64,000 nt of DNA from Methylobacterium nodulans ORS 2060 (GTDB lineage Bacteria > Pseudomonadota > Alphaproteobacteria > Rhizobiales > Beijerinckiaceae): the NCBI RefSeq assembly GCF_000022085.1, contig NC_011894.1, positions 7,363,001 through 7,427,000 of the forward strand, in the 5' to 3' direction. The position numbers and the translations under genes were made by a program. The notes below the pieces were generated by a model. It saw only the letters and a list, made by a program, of their open reading frames with translations. It was not told where the DNA came from and did no database searches. How positions within the stretch are numbered: position 1 is the first letter of the stretch; the number at the start of each line of letters is the position of its first letter. This document shows, in pieces, positions 31,182 to 39,302 of the stretch.

Positions 31182-31964
31182 ATGGATCTCGGCCTGACAG
31201 GCAAGCGTGCCATCGTCCTCTCCTCCAGCCGCGGCCTCGGGCGCGGCATCGCCGAAGGGCTCGCGGCGGAGGGCGCGAACGTGCTCCTCGCGGCGCGCAG
31301 CGCTGAGCGCCTGAACGAGGTGGTCGCCGCCATCAACGCGCGCGGCCAGGGCCGCGCCTTCGCGGTCGCGGGCGACCTGCGGGAGAGCGTCGCGGCGATC
31401 CATGCCGCCGCACAGGAGCATCTTGGCGGCGTCGACATCCTGGTCGCCAATACGGGCGGCCCGCCGGCCGGGCAGGCGACGAAGGTCGCCCCCGAGGCCT
31501 GGGCGCCCCAGTTCGACGCCATGGTGGTGCCGGTGATCCGGCTCGCCGGCCTCGTGCTGCCGGGGATGCGGCAGGCGGGCTTCGGGCGCATCCTGATCGT
31601 GGCGTCGAGCGGCGTCGAGCAGCCGATCCCGAACCTCGTGATGTCGAATGCGCTGCGCGCCTCACTCGCCGGCTGGGCGAAGACGCTGGCGAGCGAGGTG
31701 GCGGCCGAGGGCGTGACCGTCAACATGATCCTGCCGGGCCGCATCGAAACCGACCGCACGGGCGAGCTCGACGCCGCCAACGCCAAGGCGCAGGGCAAGA
31801 CCCCGGCCGAGATCGCCGAGGCCGCCCGCGCGGCGATTCCGGCCAGGCGCTACGGCCGGGTGCAGGAATTCGCGGATGTCGCCTGCTTCCTCGCCTCGGA
31901 GCGGGCCTCCTATGTCACCGGCAGCATGATCCGGGTCGACGGCGGGGCGATCCGCTCCGTCTGA
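31182..31964 (+). CDS. SDR-like protein with altered catalytic site
   Basis: 260 aa short-chain dehydrogenase fold. Cofactor loop SSSRGLGRGIAEGL (SSS-RG-L-G in place of T-G-x-x-x-G-x-G), NTGGPP in place of NAAG, Ser in VASSGVEQPIP, and where the YxxxK pair belongs the sequence reads NLVMSNALRASLAG, without Tyr or Lys. This fits the BKR-like SDR subgroup noted for lacking the full tetrad. C-terminal GSMIRVDGGAIRSV is normal. Start chosen at 31182 with CGGAG; ATG 31161 overlapping the argH stop is the alternative. The stop TGA belongs to the following repeat arm. Confidence 0.85.
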   Translation: MDLGLTGKRAIVLSSSRGLGRGIAEGLAAEGANVLLAARSAERLNEVVAAINARGQGRAFAVAGDLRESVAAIHAAAQEHLGGVDILVANTGGPPAGQATKVAPEAWAPQFDAMVVPVIRLAGLVLPGMRQAGFGRILIVASSGVEQPIPNLVMSNALRASLAGWAKTLASEVAAEGVTVNMILPGRIETDRTGELDAANAKAQGKTPAEIAEAARAAIPARRYGRVQEFADVACFLASERASYVTGSMIRVDGGAIRSV

Positions 31965-32360
31965 TCCGGTTTCCGGACGGTCCGTTCAGAGACCGTCGGC
32001 TCGCCCGGCTTCCCCTCGCCCGCTCTCCCTGTCCCGGGCGCATGCAGCGTCAGCGGAATGCGACCTGGGACCCCAGCACAGGAAGTCGCGCAGCGCCCGC
32101 TTGTCAGCCACGGTGGAGGCAAACGGAGCCGCTTCGCGGCAACTCACCGTGCTGGGTCCCGGATCTCCTTCCGCTGACGCTGCAGTCGTGCAGGCCCGAA
32201 CGGGCCCGGAAAGAGGGAGCCGAAAAGGGCGGAGAATCCGGGAAGGCGTGGAGACCGCGTGATCCGGTCTGCGGACGCGCCGTCAGGAAACCGGAGCAGA
32301 GCTCCGCGCCGGCTTGAGCGAAGCCGAAATCCGCTTGGCGCAGCCATCAACCGGATGTCG
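31962..32360. repeat. Composite palindromic repeats (families 1 and 3)
   Basis: The 400-bp gap between the SDR and VanZ genes has no gene. It begins with TGATCCGGTTTCCGG (family 1 arm, whose TGA is the SDR stop), then family 3 inverted arms at 32043-32079 (TGCAGCGTCAGCGGAATGCG...CCCAGCAC) and 32149-32184 (GTGCTGGGTCCC...CCGCTGACGCTGCA), and ends with further family 1 arms near 32250-32290 (TGATCCGGTCTGCGGAC) and 32345-32356 (ATCAACCGGATG). Confidence 0.8.
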
Positions 32361-32368
32361 GATGACCC

Positions 32369-32737
32369 TCACGCCATCCTGCGCAGGAGAAGGCGCCGCA
32401 GGGCGGACCCGGCCAGAACCCCGAGGCCCGCCCCGCTGATGCTGGCGAGCGCGTCGATGACCTGCGAGGTCCGTCCCGGCACCCAGATCTGTCCCACCTC
32501 GAGCGCCACGGCGAGGGCCGTCAGACTTGCAATGAGACGCCATCCGGCCGGCCGCGGCAGCCCCAGGGCCAGCACCGCCCCGGTCCCCGCATAGGCAATG
32601 ACGTGCTCGATCTGCCCGGCAAGTCCGGTCCTCACCTCCCACTCCCTCGGGATCAGGGAGAGCCAGACGATGACCGGGATGCACAGACATCCTGCGGCGA
32701 AGGCCAGCTTCCGCAGCATCAGGACCGATCGCGGCAT
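32369..32737 (-). CDS. VanZ-like membrane protein
   Basis: 122 aa, three to four hydrophobic spans. MLRKLAFAAGCLCIPVIVWL opens with a span; the VanZ pattern is [19 protein letters not shown] near 43-61 and EVGQIWVPGRTSQVIDALAS near 80-99, with the conserved acidic and Arg residues between spans. VanZ gives low-level teicoplanin resistance in enterococci; in proteobacteria the role of these homologues is not known. ATG at 32737 follows GAGTGGCG. Confidence 0.85.
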   Translation of the reverse strand: MPRSVLMLRKLAFAAGCLCIPVIVWLSLIPREWEVRTGLAGQIEHVIAYAGTGAVLALGLPRPAGWRLIASLTALAVALEVGQIWVPGRTSQVIDALASISGAGLGVLAGSALRRLLLRRMA

Positions 32738-32890
32738 CGCCACTCCTGCACGCAACGATTGTTGCCACTTCGACCTAAACGGTGCTCGTGTCCAGAGCGT
32801 CTTCGATCGATTTCGAGCGATTGCATTTGCGCGCCGTTTCAGGGTGCCGTGCTCTCGTGCAGGCAGCGGTTTCTCGAACCGAGGCGCGCC

Positions 32891-33187
32891 ATGGGGACGG
32901 AAGAAGTCGAAGACCGGCTGCGGGCTCTCGAGGCGCTCGCCACGGAGCTGATCCGCACGCTCCAGCGGACGGCGCTGCTGCGAGGCGAGGAGATCGAGCG
33001 GCTGCTCGATCGGGTCGAGGAGCGGATGACCGGCGCGGCGGGTGCGGTCTTCGCGGCCCAGCAGCTCGGCGAGATCGTCGGAGCCGAGCGGGCGGCCGCG
33101 CTCTGGGAGGAGCCGGTGGAGGCGCATGTCCGCAGCGCCTTCCGCCATCTTCTCTACGGAATCCCGGCCCCGAACCGTCCCGCCTGA
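32891..33187 (+). CDS. Small helical protein, unknown function
   Basis: 98 aa, Glu/Arg/Leu rich, predicted almost fully helical: EEVEDRLRALEALATELIRT, ALLRGEEIERLLDRVEERMT, with a less charged tail ending IPAPNRPA. No domain recognised. The ATG at 32891 has GAGG eight bases upstream. It diverges from VanZ. Codon pattern looks coding. Could be a small regulatory or scaffold protein; no evidence for either. Confidence 0.6.
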   Translation: MGTEEVEDRLRALEALATELIRTLQRTALLRGEEIERLLDRVEERMTGAAGAVFAAQQLGEIVGAERAAALWEEPVEAHVRSAFRHLLYGIPAPNRPA

Positions 33188-33282
33188 GACCGGCCATGCC
33201 TGCCGCGCGAGTGCCGGATTCGTCCGCGCCGCGCCGCCGAGCCCGCGGCCCGCGACGATCCGCCCGGGTCCGCGCCGCGCCA

Positions 33283-33372
33283 TCAGGCGAACAGGCTGGT
33301 GAGCAGGCTTCCCGCCAGCGCCACGCCGGCAATCGTCATGATGAAGCTGAGATCCTCGATCCGCTCGCGCAT
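33283..33372 (-). CDS. 29-aa single-span membrane protein
   Basis: ATG at 33372 is preceded by GGGAGG at seven bases, one of the strongest ribosome sites in the window, and opens MRERIEDLSFIMTIAGVALA continuing through a hydrophobic span to SLFA and TGA. Charged N-terminal helix plus one span is the usual plan of regulatory membrane miniproteins. Convergent with the 98-aa helical gene. Upstream lies a 315-bp gap before mrp in which I see no gene. Confidence 0.55.
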   Translation of the reverse strand: MRERIEDLSFIMTIAGVALAGSLLTSLFA

Positions 33373-33687
33373 CGCTGCCTCCCTGATCTGTGGATGATGC
33401 CGTGGATGGGCAGGGGATACGGCGCCGGCTTGGCAGCCGCGGTGCGGTGCAGCACACGAAGCGCGCGGGTCCCGCATTCGGCCGTTCCCGGCGGCCTTCC
33501 GGCCGCGCTCGCAACCCGAGACGCGGGCGGCAAATCCTTCGTGTCTCTCGCGCACCCGGAGGATGCGCGCCGGCAGGGCGCCGGTTGCCGTGAGGAGAGG
33601 GACGCATCCCGCTCTGGAGTTTCCGTCGCGCGGGGTTACATGGACGGGAGGATCCGGGCGCTTCCCGCCCGCCAGGAGTGTCGAGAC

Positions 33688-34812
33688 GTGGCGATCACCC
33701 GTGAGGACGTGCTGAGGGCGCTGTCGGGCGTGACGGTGGACGCGAAGGGCACCCCGTTGCCGACCTCGGGGCGCCTGTCCGAGATCGTGATCGACCCCGG
33801 CAACCGGGTGATGTTCTCGATCGCCATCGACCCGAGCGAGGCCAAGGCCTTCGAGGCGGTGCGGCAGGCGGCCGAGATCGCCGTCCTGAAGGTCGGCGGG
33901 GTCAAGAGCGTGCTTGCAAGCCTCACGGCCGAGCGGCCCCAGGCGCGCGCGCAGGCGGCTCCGCGCCCGGCCGGTCCGGGGGGCGGTCCGCGGCCCGGGC
34001 CCGCCCTCCCCGGCATCCGCCACGTCATCGCGGTCGCCTCGGGCAAGGGCGGCGTCGGCAAGTCGACCACCGCCTGCAACCTCGCCCTCGCCCTCAAGGC
34101 GCAGGGGCTGAAGGTCGGCCTCCTCGATGCGGACATCTACGGTCCCTCGGTGCCGAAGCTGTTCGGCCTCGACCAGAAGCCCGAGACGGTGAGCACCCCG
34201 CAGGGGCAGCGCATCGTGCCGCTCAACGGCTACGGCATGCCGGTCATGTCGATCGGCTTCCTGATCCAGGCGGACACGGCGATGATCTGGCGCGGCCCGA
34301 TGGTGCAGTCGGCCCTGACCCAGCTCCTGCGCGAGGTGGCCTGGGGCGAGCTCGACATCCTCGTCGTCGACATGCCGCCCGGGACCGGCGACGCGCAGCT
34401 CACGCTCGCCCAGGCGACGCCCCTCGCCGGCGCGGTGATCGTCTCGACCCCGCAGGATCTCGCGCTCATCGATGCGCGGCGCGGCGTGACGATGTTCAGG
34501 CGCGTCGAGGTGCCGATCCTCGGCATCGTCGAGAACATGGCGACCTTCATCTGCCCGAATTGCGGCACCGCCTCGCCCATCTTCGGGCATGGCGGCGCCC
34601 GCCACGAGGCAGAGCGCCTCGGCGTGCCCTTCCTCGGCGAGGTGCCGCTGACCATGGCGATCCGCGAATCCTCGGATGCCGGGCGTCCCGTCGTGGCGGT
34701 CGATCCAGACGGGCCGCAGGCCGCGATCTACCGCGATATGGCCGCCAAGCTGTGGGCGGAGCTGAGCGGTGCGCCCGCTGGCCGCACGCCGCCGCGGATC
34801 GTCATCGAGTGA
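33688..34812 (+). CDS. mrp: Mrp/ApbC-type iron-sulfur carrier ATPase
   Basis: 374 aa P-loop protein that carries and delivers Fe-S clusters. N-terminal MIP18/DUF59 domain at about 1-95, an Ala/Pro linker, then the ATPase: deviant Walker A VASGKGGVGKSTTACNLALA near 115-134, switch VVDMPPGTGDAQLTLAQATP near 230, and the cluster-binding CPNCG near 291-295. GTG start at 33688 has AGGAG; the open frame extends far upstream through unrelated sequence. Its last bases overlap the GTG of mobA (GTGA). Confidence 0.95.
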   Translation: MAITREDVLRALSGVTVDAKGTPLPTSGRLSEIVIDPGNRVMFSIAIDPSEAKAFEAVRQAAEIAVLKVGGVKSVLASLTAERPQARAQAAPRPAGPGGGPRPGPALPGIRHVIAVASGKGGVGKSTTACNLALALKAQGLKVGLLDADIYGPSVPKLFGLDQKPETVSTPQGQRIVPLNGYGMPVMSIGFLIQADTAMIWRGPMVQSALTQLLREVAWGELDILVVDMPPGTGDAQLTLAQATPLAGAVIVSTPQDLALIDARRGVTMFRRVEVPILGIVENMATFICPNCGTASPIFGHGGARHEAERLGVPFLGEVPLTMAIRESSDAGRPVVAVDPDGPQAAIYRDMAAKLWAELSGAPAGRTPPRIVIE

Positions 34813-35444
34813 GCGCGGTGCCGCCGACCCTCGGGGTAATCCTGGCGGGTGGCCTTGCCCGCCGGATGGGCGGCGGCGACAAGCCCCTGCTGCGGCTCGG
34901 CGGGCAAACCCTGCTCGCGCGGGTGGCCGCCCGCTTCGCGCCGCAATGCGCCGCGGGCCTGATCCTCAACGCCAACGGCGATCCGGCGCGGTTCGCGGGC
35001 GCCTTCGCCGGACCGGTCGTGCCCGATCCGATCCCGGGCGCCCCGGGGCCGCTCGCGGGCGTGCTCGCCGCCCTCGATCACGCCGCCGCCCATCACCCGG
35101 AGGTGGATTTCGTGGCGAGCGTCGCGGGCGACACGCCCTTCCTGCCCGCCGATTTCGTCGCGCGGCTCCACGCCTCCCGCGCGGCGGCCGGGACGCCGCT
35201 CGCGACGGCGGTGTCGGGCGGACGCTCCCATTTCGTGGACGGGCTCTGGCCCGTGGCCCTGCGCGAGGATCTGCGCGCGGCGCTGGTCGAGCAGGGATTG
35301 CGCCGGGTCGGGCAATGGATCGCCGATCACGGCGCCGCGCAGGCAGAGTGGCCGGCCGAGCCCGTCGACCCGTTCCTGAACCTCAACACGCCCGAGGATC
35401 TGGCCGTAGCCGAGGCGATCGCCGCGCGCGGCTCGGCCGGCTGA
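34809..35444 (+). CDS. mobA: Molybdenum cofactor guanylyltransferase
   Basis: 211 aa enzyme attaching GMP to molybdopterin to make the MGD cofactor. Nucleotidyltransferase motif LAGGLARRMGGGDKPLLRLG at 12-31, VVPDPIPGAPGPLAGVLAAL near 75 and VASVAGDTPFLPADFV near 101-116, and NLNTPEDLAVAE at the end. GTG start at 34809 overlaps the mrp stop, so translation is coupled; GTG 34818 is a second choice. Joining of mrp and mobA may link Fe-S and molybdoenzyme supply; that is inference. Confidence 0.93.
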   Translation: MSAVPPTLGVILAGGLARRMGGGDKPLLRLGGQTLLARVAARFAPQCAAGLILNANGDPARFAGAFAGPVVPDPIPGAPGPLAGVLAALDHAAAHHPEVDFVASVAGDTPFLPADFVARLHASRAAAGTPLATAVSGGRSHFVDGLWPVALREDLRAALVEQGLRRVGQWIADHGAAQAEWPAEPVDPFLNLNTPEDLAVAEAIAARGSAG

Positions 35445-35642
35445 CCTGAGGGGCCGGGGCCCGCCGCGGCGCGCGATCACGGCTGCCAGCTGCGCCGCGG
35501 CCCTCAAGCCGGGCCGCTTGCCGCCCAAGCTCCCGCGTGAGATCGTCGGCCTCTCGGACGCCCGATCAGGCGAACGCATCCGCGCGCCTCGTCTCGCGCC
35601 CCTGCTGTGGATCCGTTTCTGGAGCATTGGCGGGAGGTTGCA

Positions 35643-36854
35643 ATGGCTGTCGTGATTGATCCTGCACCCGATTCGGGCCAGCGCGACGCTCGGGAAACCA
35701 TGCGATCGCGTCTCGTCTGCGATGATCCGGCGCGGCGGGACGTGCTCTGCGGGGGCGGGGCCGCGGCGTTCAGCCTGCTGCTGGCGGATCTGCTCGGTGG
35801 GGCCCGCCCTGTGCGCGCCGAGGCGATCGCTGGGCCGGTGCCGGAGCTCGACGCCGTATCGGTGCGGATCGTGACCGACAGCTACCAGTTCGCCGTAGCG
35901 CCGAGCCGGACGCTCGAAGGATTGGCCGTCCAGCATTTCGGCTGGGGCATTTCCCCCGATCACCCACCGGGCCCGACCCTCGTCAGCGAGTTCGGCCTCT
36001 CCCTGCACGTGACCTCGCGGCGCGGCGAGGAGACCCGCCGCGTCCTGGTCGATTTCGGCTTCACCCCGCAGGCGCTCACCACCAACCTGACGCTGCTCGG
36101 GGTGAAGCCGTCCGAGCTCGACGCCCTCGTGCTGAGCCATGGTCACTACGACCATTTCGGGGGGCTCGCCGGCTTCCTCGCGAGCCATCAGGGGCAGATC
36201 AGGCCGGGACTACCGTTCCATGTCGGCGGCGAGGATTGCTTCTGCGCCCGCGAATGGACAGCGCCCCCGGTCAAGGGCGATTTCGGCGTCATCGACCGCA
36301 AGGCCCTTCAGGATGCGCGGCTGACCGTCACGGCGACGGAGCGTCCTGCCCTCGTGGCGGGCCATGGCTTCACGTCGGGCCAGATCGACCAGCGCAGCTT
36401 CGAGAAGCTGCTCTCGCCGAGCGCGATGCGGCTCGGGGTGACGGGCGGTTCGGGCTGCTATCCCGACCGGGTGGCGCAAGCCGATCAGGGCCCGGGCTGG
36501 ATTCCCGATCAGTTCCGGCACGAGATCGCCACCGCCTTCAACCTCAAGGGGCGCGGCCTCATCGTCCTGACCTCCTGCAGCCACCGGGGCGTCGTCAATG
36601 CGATCCGACAGGCACAGGCGGTCTCGGGCGTCGAGAAGGTGCATGCGGTCATCGGCGGCTTCCACCTCGCCCCCTACCCGCCCGACTATCTCCGCCAGAC
36701 CGTCGCGGCCCTGAAGGAGATCGGGCCGGACTACATTGTTCCGCTCCACTGCACGGGGGAGCCGTTCTTCGAGATCGCCAAGGCCGAGCTGCCGAACAAG
36801 CTGGTGCGCGCCTATACGGGCACGCGCCTGGATTTCAGCCGTTCGGCATCTTGA
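35643..36854 (+). CDS. Exported metallo-beta-lactamase-fold protein (COG1237-like)
   Basis: 403 aa. N-terminal Tat-like signal: ARRDVLCGGGAAAFSLLLAD around 29-48 with cleavage near PVRAEA at 55-60. The MBL domain has LVLSHGHYDHFGGLAGFLAS near 161-180, giving the HxHxDH metal motif, then SCSHRGVVN near 310, FHLAP near 337 and PLHCTGEP near 365. It resembles the COG1237 group named after the methanopterin-synthesis-related enzyme; the substrate here is unknown. First gene of an island-like stretch; a second copy of its last 87 bp lies at 38955. Confidence 0.88.
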   Translation: MAVVIDPAPDSGQRDARETMRSRLVCDDPARRDVLCGGGAAAFSLLLADLLGGARPVRAEAIAGPVPELDAVSVRIVTDSYQFAVAPSRTLEGLAVQHFGWGISPDHPPGPTLVSEFGLSLHVTSRRGEETRRVLVDFGFTPQALTTNLTLLGVKPSELDALVLSHGHYDHFGGLAGFLASHQGQIRPGLPFHVGGEDCFCAREWTAPPVKGDFGVIDRKALQDARLTVTATERPALVAGHGFTSGQIDQRSFEKLLSPSAMRLGVTGGSGCYPDRVAQADQGPGWIPDQFRHEIATAFNLKGRGLIVLTSCSHRGVVNAIRQAQAVSGVEKVHAVIGGFHLAPYPPDYLRQTVAALKEIGPDYIVPLHCTGEPFFEIAKAELPNKLVRAYTGTRLDFSRSAS

Positions 36855-36882
36855 GAGCAGGATCGCGATGACGCGATCGTGG

Positions 36883-37587
36883 TCAGACAAGGCTCACCTT
36901 GCCGCTGGCGAGATCGTAGACGCCGCCGACCACCTTGGCCTTTCCGTCCGCGACGAAGCCCGAGAGGATGGGGCCGGCCTGCTTGAGCCGCTCGACGTTG
37001 TAACGCACGTTCTCGGTGATCGCCGCGTCGAGCAGGTTGGGCGCGGCCGTCTTTTTTGCGACCTCCACGGCTGGCTTGATCGAGTTGACGAGCGCCGGCA
37101 GATGGCCTGGGAGGGTGGCCTTGTCCTGCAGGACCTTGATTGTGGCATCGACCGCGCCGCAATTGGTGTGGCCAAGCACCATGATCAGCGGAATGCCGAG
37201 GAATTTGACGCCGTATTCGAGGCTGGCGAGGCCATCGTCGTTGACGAAATTGCCGGCCACGCGCACGACGAACAACTCGCCGGGCCCTTCGTCGAAGGCG
37301 AGTTCCGGCGCCACCCGCGAGTCGGCGCAACTCAGGATCGCGGCGAAGGGATGCTGCTTGGCGACCCGGGCAACGCGTCCGGCGGAAAAATCCTTGTTGG
37401 CAGGTGAGTTGGCGACGTAACGCCCATTGCCGTCCATCAGGCGCCTGATCGCCGCGTCAGGGCTCAGAGCGGCAGGAGCCGCATTCTGCTGCGCGACGCT
37501 CGGCAACACCGGAAGGGCGGCCCAGGCCGCAGCGCCAGCCATGAGCATGCCCCGTCGCGAGAAGTGAAGCCGATGGTCGTCGCACAT
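36883..37587 (-). CDS. Exported beta-class carbonic anhydrase
   Basis: 234 aa Zn enzyme interconverting CO2 and bicarbonate. Tat signal with twin Arg: FSRRGMLMAGAAAWAALPVL at 9-28, cleavage near SVAQQ. Catalytic residues: Cys and Asp-Arg in LSCADSRVAPE near 85-95 and His/Cys in LGHTNCGAVDA near 138-148. Export by Tat implies folding with Zn before transport and a periplasmic site, which is unusual for the beta class in which most members are cytosolic. Convergent with the MBL gene (28-bp gap). Ribosome site CCGGGAGGACG is strong. Confidence 0.93.
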   Translation of the reverse strand: MCDDHRLHFSRRGMLMAGAAAWAALPVLPSVAQQNAAPAALSPDAAIRRLMDGNGRYVANSPANKDFSAGRVARVAKQHPFAAILSCADSRVAPELAFDEGPGELFVVRVAGNFVNDDGLASLEYGVKFLGIPLIMVLGHTNCGAVDATIKVLQDKATLPGHLPALVNSIKPAVEVAKKTAAPNLLDAAITENVRYNVERLKQAGPILSGFVADGKAKVVGGVYDLASGKVSLV

Positions 37588-37786
37588 TGAAGTCGTCCTC
37601 CCGGAGTCTGGATAACGGGCTGCAACGGGCATCGGGAACGAAGCCGGGCACAGCCTCGATCGGTCCTCTGCGCCATTGTCCGGCGCGGGCCGTCGTCGCC
37701 GATGCGCATCGGCGTCCCAGCCCGAATCATATATCTCTCAATGGGACAGCCGATCAGAGTCCAAACTTTGCAGGGTTCGGGCCTCG

Positions 37787-38737
37787 GTGCGCAGACGGCG
37801 GAATGCGACGGACCAGGCGGCGACCACCGATCGTCCCGCCGTTATTTTGCCCGCTGGCTTCGAGGCCGCGGCGCAGCGGTTGCGCATGCATCCGAGCTTC
37901 CGGGCCACCCTCGCCGGATATTGTCGGGGCATGGCGGAGGGAGCCCCGGCGCAATGGCCGGTCTACAAGTTCTTCGACCAGATGCGCCGCTACATCGTCT
38001 GCTACATGCTGATCCACAACTATTACGCGTGGCAGCATGGCGAGGGACCGCCGCCGACCCTCTCCGCCCTGCAGCGGGTCGCGGGCTCAAGCGCCCGCCA
38101 GACGGCAGGCCTCGTCGCGGCTCTCAAGGCTGGCCATCTCATCCTTGCCGAACCTGATCCTGACGACCGGCGCATCAGACATCTGCGGCCAGCGCGGGAG
38201 ATGATCGAAGAGATCGGCCGATCGGCTCGGCTCTTCGTCGCAGCAGCCGACAGGCTGGAGGTGCCATCGCAGAATCGCGCCGCCCTGCTCGTCACGGATG
38301 AACATGCGCTCGGCGACGTTCTGCGGCGCTCGGCGGCCTATGTCCTGGCCCATGGCACGCTCATTCACCCCTTTCCCCGCATCTTGCATTTTGCCGGGCG
38401 CGACTGCGGCTATCTGCTCCTGAATGCGGTGCTCTGCGCCCATTACGCGCAAAACCTGCCCGGTGCTTCGCCGCCGGTTGCCCTGAGCTACCGGACCCTA
38501 GCGCGACGCTTCCAGGTCTCACCCGCCCATATCGGCAATCTTCTCGGCGAAGCTGAGCGGCGGGGCTGGTTCGCGACTGGTCCGAGCGGCCGCCTCGTGA
38601 CGATGAGTGAGGACTTCGCCGACGAGTTCGAATGCTGGGCCTCCTGGCAGATGGTTCATTTTTCCGGCCTCGCGGCGGAAACCACCGCCTTTCTCGCCGT
38701 CCAAACGGCGCCGCGGGTCACCGAGCCGAGCGGCTGA
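37787..38737 (+). CDS. Transcription regulator with two winged-helix-like parts
   Basis: 316 aa from GTG 37787; the frame also opens at TTG 37676 and the true start is not certain. No exact family match. Residues about 65-165 resemble a MarR-type fold (PPTLSALQRVAGSSARQTAG, then DPDDRRIRHLRPAREMIEEI as a wing). A second helix-turn-helix near 250-290 reads SYRTLARRFQVSPAHIGNLL followed by EAERRGWFATGP. The protein may bind DNA through one domain and sense through the other. Divergent from the carbonic anhydrase gene, its probable target. Upstream DNA 37725-37740 is unusually AT-rich. Confidence 0.7.
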   Translation: MRRRRNATDQAATTDRPAVILPAGFEAAAQRLRMHPSFRATLAGYCRGMAEGAPAQWPVYKFFDQMRRYIVCYMLIHNYYAWQHGEGPPPTLSALQRVAGSSARQTAGLVAALKAGHLILAEPDPDDRRIRHLRPAREMIEEIGRSARLFVAAADRLEVPSQNRAALLVTDEHALGDVLRRSAAYVLAHGTLIHPFPRILHFAGRDCGYLLLNAVLCAHYAQNLPGASPPVALSYRTLARRFQVSPAHIGNLLGEAERRGWFATGPSGRLVTMSEDFADEFECWASWQMVHFSGLAAETTAFLAVQTAPRVTEPSG

Positions 38738-38802
38738 TGCGGCGCAGCAGACCTGCCTGCTTGCCGAAGCGGTGGCTTGGCCCCGTCTCGACAGGAACGC
38801 TC

Positions 38803-38940
38803 CTACCGGTCGCGCCGCGCCACGAAATCCGCCGTCGCGCGCAGCATATCAGCCTTGACACCGAAGGCCGCGAGCGCCTGATGAGCCTCGGCGACGAGCC
38901 GGTCACACTGGTCCTTGGCGGCGGCGAGGCCCATCGGCGA
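38803..38940 (-). pseudogene. 3' remnant of a polyprenyl (farnesyl/geranylgeranyl) diphosphate synthase gene
   Basis: On the minus strand about 45 codons read SPMGLAAAKDQCDRLVAEAH then QALAAFGVKADMLRATADF and end VARRDR stop. This is the typical C-terminal helix pair of IspA/CrtE-type enzymes (A-x-x-L-x-x-A-x-x-x-L-x-x-F-G-x-x-A-D-x-L-R-x-x-A). The DDxxD domains are missing because the sequence switches at about 38940-38955 to the remnant of an MBL gene on the other strand. No start or ribosome site. Non-functional leftover. Confidence 0.65.
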
Positions 38941-38954
38941 CACCAGCGTCGTCT

Positions 38955-39041
38955 TTCGAGATTGCCAAGGCCGAACTGCCGAACAAGCTGGTGCGCGCCT
39001 ATACGGGCACACGCCTGGATTTCAGTCGTTCGGCCTCGTAG
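38955..39041 (+). pseudogene. 3' remnant of a second MBL-fold gene
   Basis: 87 bp aligned without gaps to the last 87 bp (36768-36854) of the MBL gene. Reading in that frame gives FEIAKAELPNKLVRAYTGTR and LDFSRSAS then stop, the identical peptide. The six base changes before the stop are all synonymous (for example ATC/ATT, GAG/GAA, ACG/ACA, AGC/AGT) and the stop differs as TGA versus TAG. So this is the tail of a diverged, once selected homologue, not a fresh copy. Nothing of the rest of the gene is left. Confidence 0.85.
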
Positions 39042-39241
39042 AGCATCGTCCGGCGAAACGGATGCCGCTCTGGCGGCATGCAGCGTTCTCCAAACGGGAG
39101 GTGGTGCCCGCAGAGGTTCCGGAATATCCAAGGCCTCTCAAGGTATTATGGCGTAGGTGCGGGAATTTCCGCTTGTTTGAACCGTAAAGGTTATTTGCGG
39201 CGATCCCCGCACCTGAAACGCGGTCATCCCCAAACGCGAAA

Positions 39242-39267
39242 GCGCCCCGGGCCGGAGCCCGGGGCGC
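39242..39267 (-). terminator. Terminator at the 3' end of the phage late operon
   Basis: GCGCCCCGGGC / GCCCGGGGCGC arms around CGGA. On the minus strand, downstream of the last small phage gene (stop at 39303), the hairpin is followed by TTTCGCGTTT. Position and orientation fit an end for the leftward structural and lysis transcript. It also marks the left boundary of phage-like sequence; no attachment repeat was found here. Confidence 0.7.
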
Positions 39268-39302
39268 ATGAGCGGATGCATATTTCGAGCGGCCGATCGG
39301 CG

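Noticed and set aside
38718..39131. Several open frames on both strands across the remnant junction
   Set aside because: They run across both remnants in wrong frames; only the two remnant peptides match real proteins.
39041..39302. Attachment site of the prophage
   Set aside because: No tRNA gene and no direct repeat with the right-hand phage region could be found in the window; the right end may lie outside it.
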